64,000 bases of DNA from Rhizopus arrhizus (GCA_024220505.1 JAKZZE010000039.1:62001-126000); one strand, 5' to 3'; positions 44,300-55,323 are shown, counted from the stretch's first letter. The notes: generated from the sequence alone by a model not told the origin. Numbers and translations are program-made.

Positions 44300-45400
44300 A
44301 CCTTTTTGACATTAACATTCATAGAGCTTACTTAAACGCGCTACAATTTGAAGAAGAACTTCATATAAATGAGGACCACTTGTTTGGTCGTTTAGGTAAC
44401 GATACCATAATTTATGAACTGCATACCAGAGACAGAAGAACATAATTGGATATAGAAACTTTTATTTCGTTTCACGTACAGCCAGCTCCAACGAATCGTT
44501 TCAGCTATGGGGTTAGGTGCTACTGTTGTATTTAGAGCTGGTGAACCACAACAGTTCTCCTATAATTCTACGAAAGCTTTGGCAATAATGCTACGTAGAC
44601 TTGCATATCCATCACGTTTGTTTGATCAATTACTTTTTGGGATCGATCTTTCAACGATTTGCCTTGTATTTAATTCTATGATAGAATTAATTTTTTACAA
44701 ATATCGAGATGGAATTCGCTTCAACAAAAGGCACTCAGCTCATTCAACCTTCGATTGTTCAATAATGCAATTGTTGCCAAAGGTTCCTGCTATGATGATG
44801 TTGTGGGGTTTATCGATGGCACTTTGATTGCAATGTGTAGACCAAGCGATGCCCAAGAATCAGTTTACAATGGTCATGTTCGACAACATGGCTTGAAATA
44901 CCAAGCCATTGTAACTCCTGAATGGAAATACAGTAAGCTTATGCGGACCGTTTGCTGGTAGTGTTCATGACCAGAATATGCTTGATAGTAGTCATATTCT
45001 AGATGAGCTGGAAGTTGTATTGGACTGTACAAATATTGATGGTAAACAATATGCTATCTATGGTGACCCTGCATCTAGACAATCTATGGTATTGATCCAA
45101 CCAATTCCTACTACTCTAGTACGTAGTAGTGAGAAGCGTGAACTTAACAAAATAATGGCAACTGTTAGAGAGTGTGTTGAATGGGAATTTGGACACGTTT
45201 CGACGTTGTTTGGATTCCTAAAGTTTCGCCAAGGGCAGAAGTTGGGCTTAAGTCGAGTAGGTATTTTCTACGTCGTTGCTACACTAATGAAGAATATACA
45301 TGTATGTGTCAATCGTGGCAACCAAACAAGTATGTTTTTTGGAATAATGGCACCAACGTTAGAACAATATGTAAGTGAAATAACTCCTTCAAAATTTTAA
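44300..45400 (+). pseudogene. PIF/Harbinger transposase, three reading-frame breaks
   Basis: N-terminal piece FEEELHINEDHLF, then a stop near 44437. The helix-rich region LRRLAYPSRLFDQLLFG follows. A frame change near 44790 leads to VVGFIDGTLIAMCRPSDA (first Asp, GFIDGT) and VYNGHVRQHGLKYQAIVTP. Another change near 44935 leads to VHDQNMLDSS, YAIYGDPAS (second Asp) and RECVEWEFGHVS (Glu). This order is typical of the DDE_Tnp_4 domain of Harbinger elements. The partner gene lies convergently at 45.5-46.4 kb. Confidence 0.9.
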
Positions 45401-45506
45401 TAAAAAATAAAAAAAAATCTTATTGCTGTTGTTGTTGCTGCTGTTGTTGTTGTTGTTGCGAAGGGGTAGAGGAAGGAAAAGGAAAAGGAGCGGGAGCAAA
45501 CGAGGA

Positions 45507-46446
45507 CTAATGCCTAATTTCATTCATTAACTGGATTATCTGGTTGGACAAATGATGTTGAACTTCCAGCACAGCCCTCAACACCCGGCTTTGTTCTTCT
45601 AACGCCTTCTCCGTAGTCTTCTTCATCTGAGTAGCTATTGTCTCTAGTTTTTGCAGCAAATTTCGCTTGTGTATTCGTTCTTGTTCATACGCAACAAGAG
45701 CAGCCTGGAAGCTTGTATCCAGTGCTTCTTGTCTTTTAGAGATTGAGATTGGCTTATTGGTTTTTTGGGCCTTACGTACCATGCCATTGTTCTCATTCAC
45801 ACCATCATCACAAGTAGTGATATAAATATCCTCGTCACTAGATCCTTCTTGAGAAAGATCAGTGGAATTGACGATGGTATTCATATCTTCTACCTTCCTC
45901 TTACCTTTGTCATTTCTGCCTTTCATCGAACACGCGACTTGAAGGGCCTGACTTTTTTCTTTTTTCAATCCTCGCCTTTGTTGCTGCTGCATTAGTTCCA
46001 TCTTTCTCTTCTTCAGCATTAGTCATCTAAAATATAATATATAGCCATTAGGCCGTGTGTTTTATAAGAATATAGTAATTTACGTACAAGTTCATCCAGG
46101 TAGCGAGCACGATTATCTATTGTAGTTTCTTGGTCATTTTCACCCGTGCTTTGGAGGTCACGGCTTAGAATTCTACACGAGTCAATTCTTACTGAGTTGA
46201 TAAAGTTCCTGATGCTTGAAGAACTCAATGGTGGAAGTTCAGAAGAAACTGCATTTACTGCTTGATACACTGCGTCCCAGGCTATCGTAACACGTGTATG
46301 TTTTTACTCCCAAGGTCTGATTTCAATCATAGCCTCAATGGCTGTCAGCCTTCGACCCTTATTCCATTCACCTAGCTTTCTTTGCTTACGCTTCTGAGGT
46401 GGGTTAAAGTTCAAGCTGTTGTTACTATTATTGGTAGACTTAGACA
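45507..46446 (-). pseudogene. Harbinger-associated SANT/Myb-like DNA-binding protein
   Basis: Minus strand. Exon 1 starts at 46446 (MSKSTNNSNNSLNFN, NKGRRLTAIEAMIEIRPWE), a TAA follows near 46303, then RVTIAWDAVYQAVNAV. An intron (GTACGT..TAG, about 46022-46085) joins to exon 2 with MLKKRKMELMQQQQRRG and a long coiled-coil-like C-terminus (ALEEQSRVLRAVLEVQHHL). Harbinger elements carry such a Myb-like partner that helps bring the transposase to the nucleus and to the ends. The A/Q-rich helices and position support the call, but the Myb fold itself is only inferred. Confidence 0.65.
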
Positions 46447-47053
46447 TATTTGCGTTAAATATCTGAATAAAAAGTATAGAAGAATAAAACTGTAATACTT
46501 AAATTCTTTATTAAACTTTGCGAAAACAAGTTGTATTTATATATAAGTACCTGAAATAACTATATCTAATATTACTACAATATTGGCTACTATTCAATTT
46601 CGCATTTTGTATAATATAAATAAGTTCGTGATTTGTAACGCTTTCAATACATGGTTCCTTTTGAAATAAATAACATAATTTATTAATAATAAATGATATT
46701 CAGTTCATTTTATAGCAATATGTCTTTGATATATATATTTCGTTTGCTGCTACTTATTAGTATTTCGAAACAGTTATAATTCTTATTTAAACATGGTTGC
46801 TAATATCGTATAATTTTTGATGATCTGTAAACAATTTGATAGAAAAAAATATAATATTTGCGCAGTTTTCTTCATTTAATACATTCAATAGAAAAGGAAT
46901 TAAATCTACGTAATTAACTCAAATAAAACAACTTTAAACAAGATGCTTAATTAAACAGAATAACATCCTAGGACTAGAATCATGCTAAATTGATTAATTA
47001 ATGAAGAATGATTATAATACTTGGGAGTTCATTGGGTAAAATTGAAAAACCGA
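46447..47053. other. AT-rich spacer
   Basis: No gene seen. The outer terminal repeats of the Harbinger element should lie here and near 44.2 kb but could not be recognised. Confidence 0.45.
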
Positions 47054-47114
47054 AGCTGGGTATTTGCATCCAAATTTTTAAGAAAGTTGGAAATTTGGAT
47101 GCAAAATCTCAGCT
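47054..47114. repeat. 61-bp foldback
   Basis: AGCTGGGTATTTGCATCCAAATTT on the left pairs with AAATTTGGATGCAAAATCTCAGCT on the right (about 20 paired bases) around a 13-base loop. Confidence 0.7.
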
Positions 47115-47180
47115 GTTAAAGTTAAAGCATCGATATTTCTCTAAGCTATAGATGTTAAATTTGGCCCCAAAACTCTCTAT

Positions 47181-47277
47181 AGGTCCTCTCAACCTCAGTC
47201 GGATTGCTCCAGATTACAAATTTGGGTTTGTTATGGGTTTGTTATTTGGATCAATCTGGCTGAGGTTGAGAGGACCT
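47181..47277. mobile_element. MITE-like foldback element
   Basis: About 97 bp. AGGTCCTCTCAACCTCAG at the left end is the exact reverse complement of the right end CTGAGGTTGAGAGGACCT, and pairing continues less well inward (CGGATTG/CAATCTG). The flanks are TAT on both sides, a possible target duplication. It is too short to code, so it would depend on a transposase made elsewhere. Confidence 0.7.
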
Positions 47278-47397
47278 TATGTAAAAATGTGTAACTTCGA
47301 GAAATGAATCTGAGCTCACATTTCCTTTTATATCCAAGTAAAAACTTCCCCCCCAAAACTCTCCAATGTATGCCTCATTTCTTTCTTTCTCCCACAC

Positions 47398-48567
47398 AGC
47401 CCAATGTGCTAGCAATCACAGATAATATCTTGCGCTAGTGCATTGTTAAGATTGCTGCTTTGGAGTCTAGGGATGGACAAGCAATTATAGAAATCTTCTT
47501 GAGCCCCATCTGTCCAAAGAAAAGCATTCTTATTTGGCTGATCAACATCTTTGATGTTTAATTAGAAGGTAAAAGTGAAATGTTACGACAATTGCAGGAG
47601 CATTACTAACTAGAAACATTTGATGCATATTTTCAAGGACTTCCTTTATTAAGCAGCCCAATGTGCTAGCAATCACAGATAATATCTTGCGCTAGTGCAT
47701 TGTTAAGATTGCTGCTTTGGAGTCTAGGGATGGACAAGCAATTATAGAAATCTTCTTGAGCCCCATCTGTCCAAAGAAAAGCATTCTTATTTGGCTGATC
47801 AACATCTTTGATGTTTAATTAGAAGGTAAAAGTGAAATGTTACGACAATTGCAGGAGCATTACTAACTAGAAACATTTGATGCATATTTTCAAGGACTTC
47901 CTTTATTAAGCAGCCCAATGTGCTAGCAATCACAGATAATATCTTGCGCTAGTGCATTGTTAAGATTGCTGCTTTGGAGTCTAGGGATGGACAAGCAATT
48001 ATAGAAATCTTCTTGAGCCCCATCTGTCCAAAGAAAAGCATTCTTATTTGGCTGATCAACATCTTTGATGTTTAATTAGAAGGTAAAAGTGAAATGTTAC
48101 GACAATTGCAGGAGCATTACTAACTAGAAACATTTGATGCATATTTTCAAGGACTTCCTTTATTAAGCAGCCCAATGTGCTAGCAATCACAGATAATATC
48201 TTGCGCTAGTGCATTGTTAAGATTGCTGCTTTGGAGTCTAGGGATGGACAAGCAATTATAGAAATCTTCTTGAGCCCCATCTGTCCAAAGAAAAGCATTC
48301 TTATTTGGCTGATCAACATCTTTGATGTTTAATTAGAAGGTAAAAGTGAAATGTTACGACAATTGCAGGAGCATTACTAACTAGAAACATTTGATGCATA
48401 TTTTCAAGGACTTCCTTTATTAAGCAGCCCAATGTGCTAGCAATCACAGATAATATCTTGCGCTAGTGCATTGTTAAGATTGCTGCTTTGGAGTCTAGGG
48501 ATGGACAAGCAATTATAGAAATCTTCTTGAGCCCCATCTGTCCAAAGAAAAGCATTCTTATTTGGCT
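47398..48567. repeat. Tandem array of a 257-bp unit, four full copies plus a partial fifth
   Basis: Units start AGCCCAATGTGCTAGCAATC at 47398, 47655, 47912, 48169 and 48426. The period is exactly 257 bp and the copies are almost identical. The fifth stops after about 142 bp at TTATTTGGCT. There are no spacers, so this is not a CRISPR array. No open reading frame runs through the unit. The high identity points to very recent expansion or ongoing homogenisation. Confidence 0.97.
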
Positions 48568-48668
48568 AATTGTTACAAGTATTATTCCAATTTGCGATAC
48601 AAAAAAACTATTTGCCATGAACTGAACACAATTATTAAAAGATTGTTTGAATTTCAAACGTCAAAACT

Positions 48669-48683
48669 GAAATCTTAAATCAA
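48669..48683 (+). repeat. Target site duplication, left, of LINE 3
   Basis: GAAATCTTAAATCAA, identical to 53474-53488. Confidence 0.93.
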
Positions 48684-48716
48684 GAGTTCTTTCGCACTTT
48701 TATAAATTTACCTTAT

Positions 48717-49955
48717 TTGGAAAGCGATTCAATTGACATCTTTCAACATTATTTCAATATTTCAAACACTTCTATAACTAAAATGACAAAGAAACGTGGT
48801 CCTTATAGGAAAAACCATCAACCTTCTTTAAGTTCTGAGCAGCTGGAGGAACTTCAGATCACTTTTGAAAATGTCAACCGACATTTCGAGTGTCCTTTAT
48901 GCAAAACACTAAGCCATTTCCTTAAGCATGGATACTCTTCTCAGGATCCAACTCAACCAAACTTTGTGTGTAAGTCATGCAGGAGGCAATCTACAGCGTA
49001 TGAGGTCTACCAAGTCCTCTGTGGTATTAGCAATATGAATGAAAACTCCCAGCAAGTCATCGAATCTTCTACAAATTTCCAAGAACCCAACTCTCGTGAC
49101 CCACGTGATGAACTAATCAGTCAACTTACCAAGCAAGTTGAACGACTTACAACTGAATTGAGCCAAGCCCGCGAACAGATCGCTAGACTTGTAGCTCTAC
49201 AAGCTTCAACTCAAGAAAATAATAGCTCACAAGCTATTGCTAACACCGAATTCCCTCCACTTCATGGAGCAACTTCCCAAAAACTTGACGACTCAATCTC
49301 TCAGGCTCCTTGGCACAACCCATCCAAAGTAGCTGCATTAAAGCAATCCATGTATCTCAACCGTCAAAACAATCGAGTTCGTAAGGAAGAAGCGGCCGCT
49401 CGTTTCTTCCAACCACCTTCTACGAATCAAGGATTCCAATACCTTTACGTCTCTACTAAAGCCCGTGTTCCCGTTGGTAAACTCCGCTCCTACTTACGCA
49501 ATATGGGCGTCAACAATGCGCGTGTGCTAGACATCCATTATCCAGATCGCAATATTGCTGCTCTTCTCCTCCATAACGACTATGTTGCCGAATTCAAACA
49601 ATTACTTGAATCTAAGCGAGTCCACTTTGCTAACAATTTTGACCCCTGGAACGGCTCTACTCTCAAAGATCCACAGTATAAAGATCTTACAGAGCAAGAA
49701 CGAACTTCCAAAGCATGTGAAATCCAACAGCAACGCCTTCAACGCGCTGTTCTCCATGTCCGCGAACCAGTAAAGTTTGCAGTAGCATACTACTTTTATC
49801 AGCAAAAGTGGGTAACCAAATCATTCATTGACCAACTTAACAACTCTCGCTATGGACGAACAGAGGATATCTTTGAGATGGACGAAGATATCATGGATAA
49901 CTTCTCTGAAGACACGACAACCAATGTAACCAACCCTAACAACATTCAACATTAA
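48717..49955 (+). CDS. LINE 3 ORF1, nucleic-acid-binding protein
   Basis: 412 codons are open. The likely start is ATG 48783 (MTKKRGPYRK) or 48717 with an extra acidic leader. A Cys4-type zinc ribbon (FECPLCK ... FVCKSCRR, near residues 58-87) is followed by a coiled coil (QLTKQVERLTTELSQAREQI) and a globular RRM-like part (LYVSTKARVPVGKLRSYLRN). This zinc-ribbon, coiled-coil, RRM-like order suits an ORF1 RNA chaperone that multimerises on LINE RNA. The frame is intact. Confidence 0.85.
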   Translation: MESDSIDIFQHYFNISNTSITKMTKKRGPYRKNHQPSLSSEQLEELQITFENVNRHFECPLCKTLSHFLKHGYSSQDPTQPNFVCKSCRRQSTAYEVYQVLCGISNMNENSQQVIESSTNFQEPNSRDPRDELISQLTKQVERLTTELSQAREQIARLVALQASTQENNSSQAIANTEFPPLHGATSQKLDDSISQAPWHNPSKVAALKQSMYLNRQNNRVRKEEAAARFFQPPSTNQGFQYLYVSTKARVPVGKLRSYLRNMGVNNARVLDIHYPDRNIAALLLHNDYVAEFKQLLESKRVHFANNFDPWNGSTLKDPQYKDLTEQERTSKACEIQQQRLQRAVLHVREPVKFAVAYYFYQQKWVTKSFIDQLNNSRYGRTEDIFEMDEDIMDNFSEDTTTNVTNPNNIQH

Positions 49956-52900
49956 TGTCCAACATATCAGTAACATTATTTAATGCTACTGGACTCCCAA
50001 AGCAAGCTATATTTCCTATATTAAAGATCGCTGAAAACTCGTCACTCCTTTTTATCACAGAAACTTGGCTTCTGCCACCAAACAAATATGTCACCACATG
50101 GAAGCAGTTTCATACTTACGGTCAACCAATTAATTCAACTTACCATAGAAACCGTGGCCATCTTGGTATTGCCCTTTTGATAAATCCTACTTTTAAACAA
50201 CATATCTACCATATCCATCATGAAAACCCAACATTAGCTAAGTATACTTTATCCGTAGTCATATCTGCTAAAATTTTGATACACTGTCTTTACATTCCTC
50301 CCAACCTAGATGATAATGACCTATCTGAAATTTTGGAACTACTACCTCTTAGCTATAATAACACAACAGCGACTATTATTTGTGGAGACTTCAATGCCAG
50401 AATGGGCAAATACTCAGGTGATACTAGAGAAAATCATAAAGGACGAATCATACAAAACTGGATTCAATCCAACGAACTCATTAACTGGAATCAACGAATT
50501 GCATATGGTGTGCCTACTTCATATAGTTACTCTGGACACAGTATTGTTGACTACTTCCTGAGTACTATAGATTTGACTTCTCCGACGTTAACTGTTAGAG
50601 ATGATCTTTCACTAGAATCAACTCATAAGCTTTTGACTTTTTCTTTTCAAATGCCATCATTTACCCTTAATAACATAGACCCAGTACCAGACTCTCGAAA
50701 ACTTTGGAACATCAAAAAGCTTAGAAAAGAGAAGACCAGAGAAACCTACCAGCAAGCTTTTCAGGAACATTTGAACCTTATTTTACCACCATCGTCCTCT
50801 CTTCCACTTCAGGAAATTGATGCACAAAGGTTTATTGAACGTATCAACGCTTCGTTACTCGACGCTCTCTATAAATCACTTGACACTGTCTGTGGTAAAC
50901 GTGAGACAAACTCGGACACTCTATGTTCAAAAGAGTTTTGGACTACAGAAATGATGAAAGCATTCGAAATGAAAGAGTTTTACTATCGGAAATGGAGAAA
51001 GGCAAACGGTCTTAACTGTCTTAAATACTGGTTACTTCACCAACAAACTAAAGCGAAACTACGAAGGTTGATCATACAGCGGAGAAAAGAAACTTGGCAA
51101 TTGTTTTGTGACAAAATGAAGAAAGGCGAATATACAAAGGCTATAGCTAAGTTTTCGCGAATACGGAAAAATCGCTTACTTAAACCTGTATTCTCTATTA
51201 TAGACGGACCTCAAAAAGCTGCTGATTTAATGGCAGGCCATCTAAAGCAGACATTATCGGGTACTAATTATCCGCGAAACGAACGTATCCCGATACCTCA
51301 CTGCTTATCTACATATCAATCATCTCATGCGTGTTTCGATTTAACCGATTGCCCGTTTGACTTGGATGAAATTAAATCAGTAATCTTAAACCTCCCCCGA
51401 AAAAAGGCACCTGGCATCGACCACATCACAAGCGAAATGATTCTACCACTTTTAGATATCATATCTCCAACCCTCCTTTATCTATTCCAGTTATGCTGGC
51501 AATGGTCATATATACCTCAATTATGGCGCATTAGCCAGATAGTTCCAATCCATAAAAAAGGGGACCCATCTGATCCGAGCAATTACCGACCAATCAGCTT
51601 GACCTCAGTTTTTCGTAAGATTCTAGAAAAATGTATACAACCTGAGCTACTCAGCACCGGCCCTACACTGGATGTTGCCCAAGGAGGCTTCCGTGAGTCT
51701 AGGGGATCACTCGATCAAGTGCTTTGCCTAACAGAACTATGTCAGTAATATCACCGCAAGCATTTACACTACAACCCGGTACTAGCCTTTCTTGATATTA
51801 AATCAGCCTATGATACAGTTGATCGTAACATCATATGGAATGAGCTCTCTTCAAGCATACCAACACCTCTGTTAGCCCTCTTATACAATATGTTTGAAGA
51901 TGTTTCTGTTGAAGTGATCCTTAGTAATCATAAATCCTCCCGCTTTCACCCAAAAACTGGCGTTCTGCAAGGGTCTGTATTATCACCTTACCTATACTCA
52001 GTCTATATCAATAGCCTTCCAAATTTCTTACGACCTGTACCCCTCGTCGACACGGATTTTAATGATCCTCTCATTGTCGCTCCAAAGTTAAACTGCCTAT
52101 TGTATGCGGATGATGTAGTTCTTATTGCTGATGCTGATTCATTACAGTCACTCCTTTCCAAATGCGAAGAGCACAGCCTTTCTTTAGGTTATCGATGGAA
52201 CCCTAAAAAGTGCGTCGTTGTTGATCCCAGTCCTACACGTCAAAAATACTACCTCTACAATAGTGAACTACCCAATGAAGATTACTTCCCGTACCTTGGT
52301 GTTCCTATAAAATCCGGTGGTATTATCGACAAATCAGCACTTTTGCAACAAAACATTAACAAATCACTTGGAACGATGAGACAGCTCGTTACCCTTGGTA
52401 TCAACAAAAACGGGCTTGGTTACCTTCTTTCAACCCGTTTCTATGCCCAGATAGTCCGACCACAACTGGAATATGGTCTAGCAATTACAACCTTCAATTT
52501 ACGAGAAATTCAAGCTCTCGAAAATTGTCAAAACCAATGCATTCGGCAAATCTTCGGCGGACGACCCTTCACCTCCACCAAGGTAATGCTACATCTAGCA
52601 AACTTACCAAACATGAAGGATCGTATCTCCATACTTCAAACACAGTTTCTTTTCAGAACCTCCTCCCTGTCAGACGATGCATTACTAACAAAATTGCTGC
52701 CATACATACAATCTGAACGCATCTCGAAATGGTCCCAACTATCTAGATCACCTTTTTGGACATCAATCAGCAATGAACATCTCGAAACTATGTCTCATAA
52801 GAATTTTATTAGAAAACGAAGACAATTCCTGATTGACAGTCACCGTGCAAAACTTCAAGAAAAACATGCTAAACTTCTGTCCCACTGCCGTAATGATCTA

Positions 52901-53314
52901 ATTGTCGACCCCATCCTTCGGATACCAATGACAAAAAGTGAACGGTCTCGTTGCGTGCGATGGCGACTTGGTTGGTTACCTCTTGGTAAGCCCCAAGCAT
53001 GCCCCTTTCATCCAAATGAACTTTTTACACGCCAGCATAGTTTTTCTTGTCTAGATATGCACAACCGCCTTCAGATGCCCAAATCTATCGACGATCCGCT
53101 TTCCTACCTTTTGAATCTCTTACCACCAACATTCCACACCAGGAAAGCGAGACAATCAATTGATGCCTGGCTCATTCGTTGGCCCTCCATATGTGCGATA
53201 TTACTCGAAATGGACTACTTAGCCCACTCTCAGTTCCCTGAAGCTTCAACCCATCTTGGTGAGCCCTTTGTCAAACATCTTCATTACATTCAGCAACAAT
53301 TTTCAGATAGTTAA
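49955..53314 (+). pseudogene. LINE 3 ORF2, endonuclease-reverse transcriptase with one nonsense codon
   Basis: Starts at ATG 49955. Endonuclease: LLFITETWLL, IICGDFNARMG, GHSIVDYFLS. Reverse transcriptase: RKKAPGIDHITSEM, VPIHKKGDPSDPSNYRPISL, then a TAA at 51746-51748 (after LTELCQ), continuing in frame as VLAFLDIKSAYDTVD, GVLQGSVLSPYLYSVYIN and LLYADDVVLIADA. It ends at 53314 without an RNase H domain. About 1119 codons. The single stop would be reversed by one C for T, so this lineage has been active recently. Confidence 0.93.
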
Positions 53315-53473
53315 TTATCACCTCTAATACATAATACTTTTACGTTTTCCCTTTAATCCCAAAAGGGTTTTTCACTCCTTTTCACTGCGATCTGACCCGG
53401 GCAATACAGCATAAAATGCTATGTGCTCATCGGTCATTAAAAATTATTATCAAATAAAAATTATTCTTAATCG

Positions 53474-53488
53474 AAATCTTAAATCAAA
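53474..53488 (+). repeat. Target site duplication, right, of LINE 3
   Basis: GAAATCTTAAATCAA, identical to 48669-48683. Confidence 0.93.
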
Positions 53489-53489
53489 C

Positions 53490-54106
53490 GTCCAAAATAC
53501 GGTTATTGGAGCCATGCATTCGTCTGCAGTGCTTCATGTCGTTTCTAGTAACCCCTCCCCTCCCGAACCTAAATTAGACATTGTTGCCAAAGAGAAGAGA
53601 AAGGGTAACAGTAGAAAGAAACGGTATATCTGAGACTAACGACGACAAAGGAACTCAGGAGGATGGCACCAGTGCAGCTGATGTAAAACCAGCTTCAAAA
53701 GGTACTGCTTCAAAAGGTACAGCTTGAAAAGGTACATCAATTGCTCATTTTATTAAGTTTGTCAATGAGCTCCTTGATATTGTGGATGAGGATGAATCTT
53801 TAAAGGGTAGTTATTTAGTGATGGATAATGCTAGGATATATATGCCAATACCGATGGTTCGAAAAATTGAAGCTAGAGATTATAGAGTAATGTATCTCCC
53901 CCTTTACTCGCCTGAGTTAAACCCTATTGAACAGTTTTGGGATTCAGTGAAAGGCAAAATGAAGCGCCAACACTTGATGAAAGAAGTGATATTATCTTCT
54001 AGAATTGGGTGGTGCATGTAATGAGGTTCGTTTTAGTGATTTTTATAGCTTTCGCCTTCATTCCAGACGTCAAATCATAAATTGCTATAAACGAACTCCA
54101 TTCTAA
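53490..54106 (+). pseudogene. Tc1-like DD34E transposase, C-terminal half
   Basis: Reads NTVIGAMHSSAVLHVVSS, then after a stop near 53632 and a second near 53728 SIAHFIKFVNELLDIV, SYLVMDNARIY (second Asp) and PLYSPELNPIEQFWDSVKG (Glu, 34 residues on). A late frameshift near 54015 restores EVRFSDFYSF and a stop at about 54106. The first catalytic Asp and the N-terminus are not found upstream of LINE 3. Confidence 0.85.
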
Positions 54107-54282
54107 AGCTTTTCATTAAATAAATATCTACTAATTGTAACGTGCCACCAAGCTTAAACCTGAAAAATTTTAATTTTGTTTCAAATTTTTTTTTTGACAT
54201 CGTGGACATGATGAGGTGTATTTTTTTTTTTTTTTTTCTTTTAAGAAAAAAAAAGCCTAGTTTTAATGATATTTATTGTTAA

Positions 54283-54617
54283 CTATACCAAATCTGAAGG
54301 CACTCTGACTTTTCTGTGAGACAAATGCTTTTTCTCTACAAATTTTTTCACCTTTTGAACTTCTCTGCCATCAGTACATCGACTATAAGCTTCAATAAAG
54401 TCCATTGATCTCCTAAAATACCTACGTATATGTGCTAGATCGCCGGCCTTATCCAAAAATAAATCGATATTTTCCTCAAGAGACTTAAAGGAGTAATCGC
54501 ATTTTAAGCGAGCTTCTCTTTTTGCTGCACCGCAGTACATTTCGATCCAATTGCATTCGCAATGGTATTTAGGATACAGCTCAAAAACGTGTCCAGAGTT
54601 TATGATCACCTCCTCCA
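54283..54617 (-). pseudogene. HDEST transposase C-terminal part (minus strand)
   Basis: VIINSGHVFELYPKYHCEC, NWIEMYCGAAKREA (Glu block; W replaced by C compared with the 41-42 kb copy) and KHLSHRKVRVPSDLV-stop. Nearly identical to 41736-42071. Confidence 0.88.
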
Positions 54618-54619
54618 AG

Positions 54620-54842
54620 ATAAGGGATAAGAAGGACAACTTGAAAACAACAAAAGTACGTTATTTCAAGGAAATAGGAAAAATTTTGGAGGAAAGAAGT
54701 CTATGGGTTGGACATGATCTGGAAGGCAAGAAATGGAAGTTGCATTGTGAGGCCCCAGATCGAGTTAATCCAATTTGCTGCGCTCTCCATTTTTTAGAGA
54801 ACTGCCCTGATTGTAAAAGTCAAAAGTCTGCTTTAATTCTAT
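54620..54842 (+). pseudogene. HDEST transposase middle part (plus strand)
   Basis: KDNLKTTKVRYFKEIGKI, EERSLWVGHDLEGKKWKLH and NPICCALHFLENCPDCK. It has the TGG codon that is TAG in the 41.6-kb copy. The frame ends shortly after the junction. Confidence 0.88.
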
Positions 54843-55070
54843 AAGCTCAGAATCGCTCATATCCCAGTCTTGATCTCTTAAATGAGGAGCAAATTGGTTC
54901 GTCTCATTCCTATGTTTTTTAAGATAAGCTCGTTTTCTAGCGTTAAGTGGAGGTATAGTTTTAGAGTATGAATAAGGGAAAAGAGGCACCTATGTTATAG
55001 TACGAGCTCTTTCATGTTGATTACGTAATATATGACTGGTATTTTTCTCTGCCCTGTACCATACGGTATA
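54843..55070 (-). other. Unassigned reading within chimeric element
   Basis: A 74-codon minus-strand reading (PLFPYSYSKTIPPLNARKRA, DQDWDMSDSELIELKQ) may be the transposase N-terminus that is missing from the 41-kb copy. No decisive motif. Confidence 0.4.
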
Positions 55071-55323
55071 ACTAAAAAAATTTGTTTCAAAATATGTCTT
55101 CCCTTAAGGACTGCCAGCTAAAATTTTGAAATACCGCATGTTTTCAAATGATATAAAAAGAAAATATTATTAATAAAATTAACAATCTAATCCATAAGAA
55201 ATGTTCAGAAAGGTTTATATAATAATTGTTATGGCTTTGTTTTATTGTTGGATTATTTGTGGAAAAGTTTATAGCATTTGAAAATTGTCAAAAAAATTTT
55301 CAGGTTTAAGCTTGGTGGCACGT

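Larger units (their letters stand above)
48684..53473 (+). mobile_element. LINE 3, full-length non-LTR retrotransposon
   Basis: 4790 bp between perfect 15-base target duplications. The 5' end is GAGTTCTTTCGC and the 3' end is an AT-rich tail (AAATAAAAATTATTCTTAATC) in place of pure poly(A). It carries ORF1 and a two-domain ORF2 with overlapping stop and start (the ATG at 49955 shares a base with the TAA). It inserted into a Tc1-like transposase sequence whose remainder continues at 53490. Confidence 0.95.
54140..55323. mobile_element. Chimeric HDEST-type transposon with inverted halves
   Basis: Bounded by ACGTGCCACCAAGCTTAAAC at the left and its reverse complement at the right, with TA outside both (54138-54139 and 55324-55325). 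The left half carries the transposase C-terminus on the minus strand (54283-54617). The adjoining right half carries the middle of the transposase on the plus strand (54620-54842). The halves are in opposite orientation, and the outer flanks do not match each other at the gene G target, so two copies seem to have recombined. Confidence 0.8.

Noticed and set aside
47398..48567. Possible CRISPR-like array
   Set aside because: Repeats are 257 bp and directly adjacent with no variable spacers, and the context is eukaryotic.
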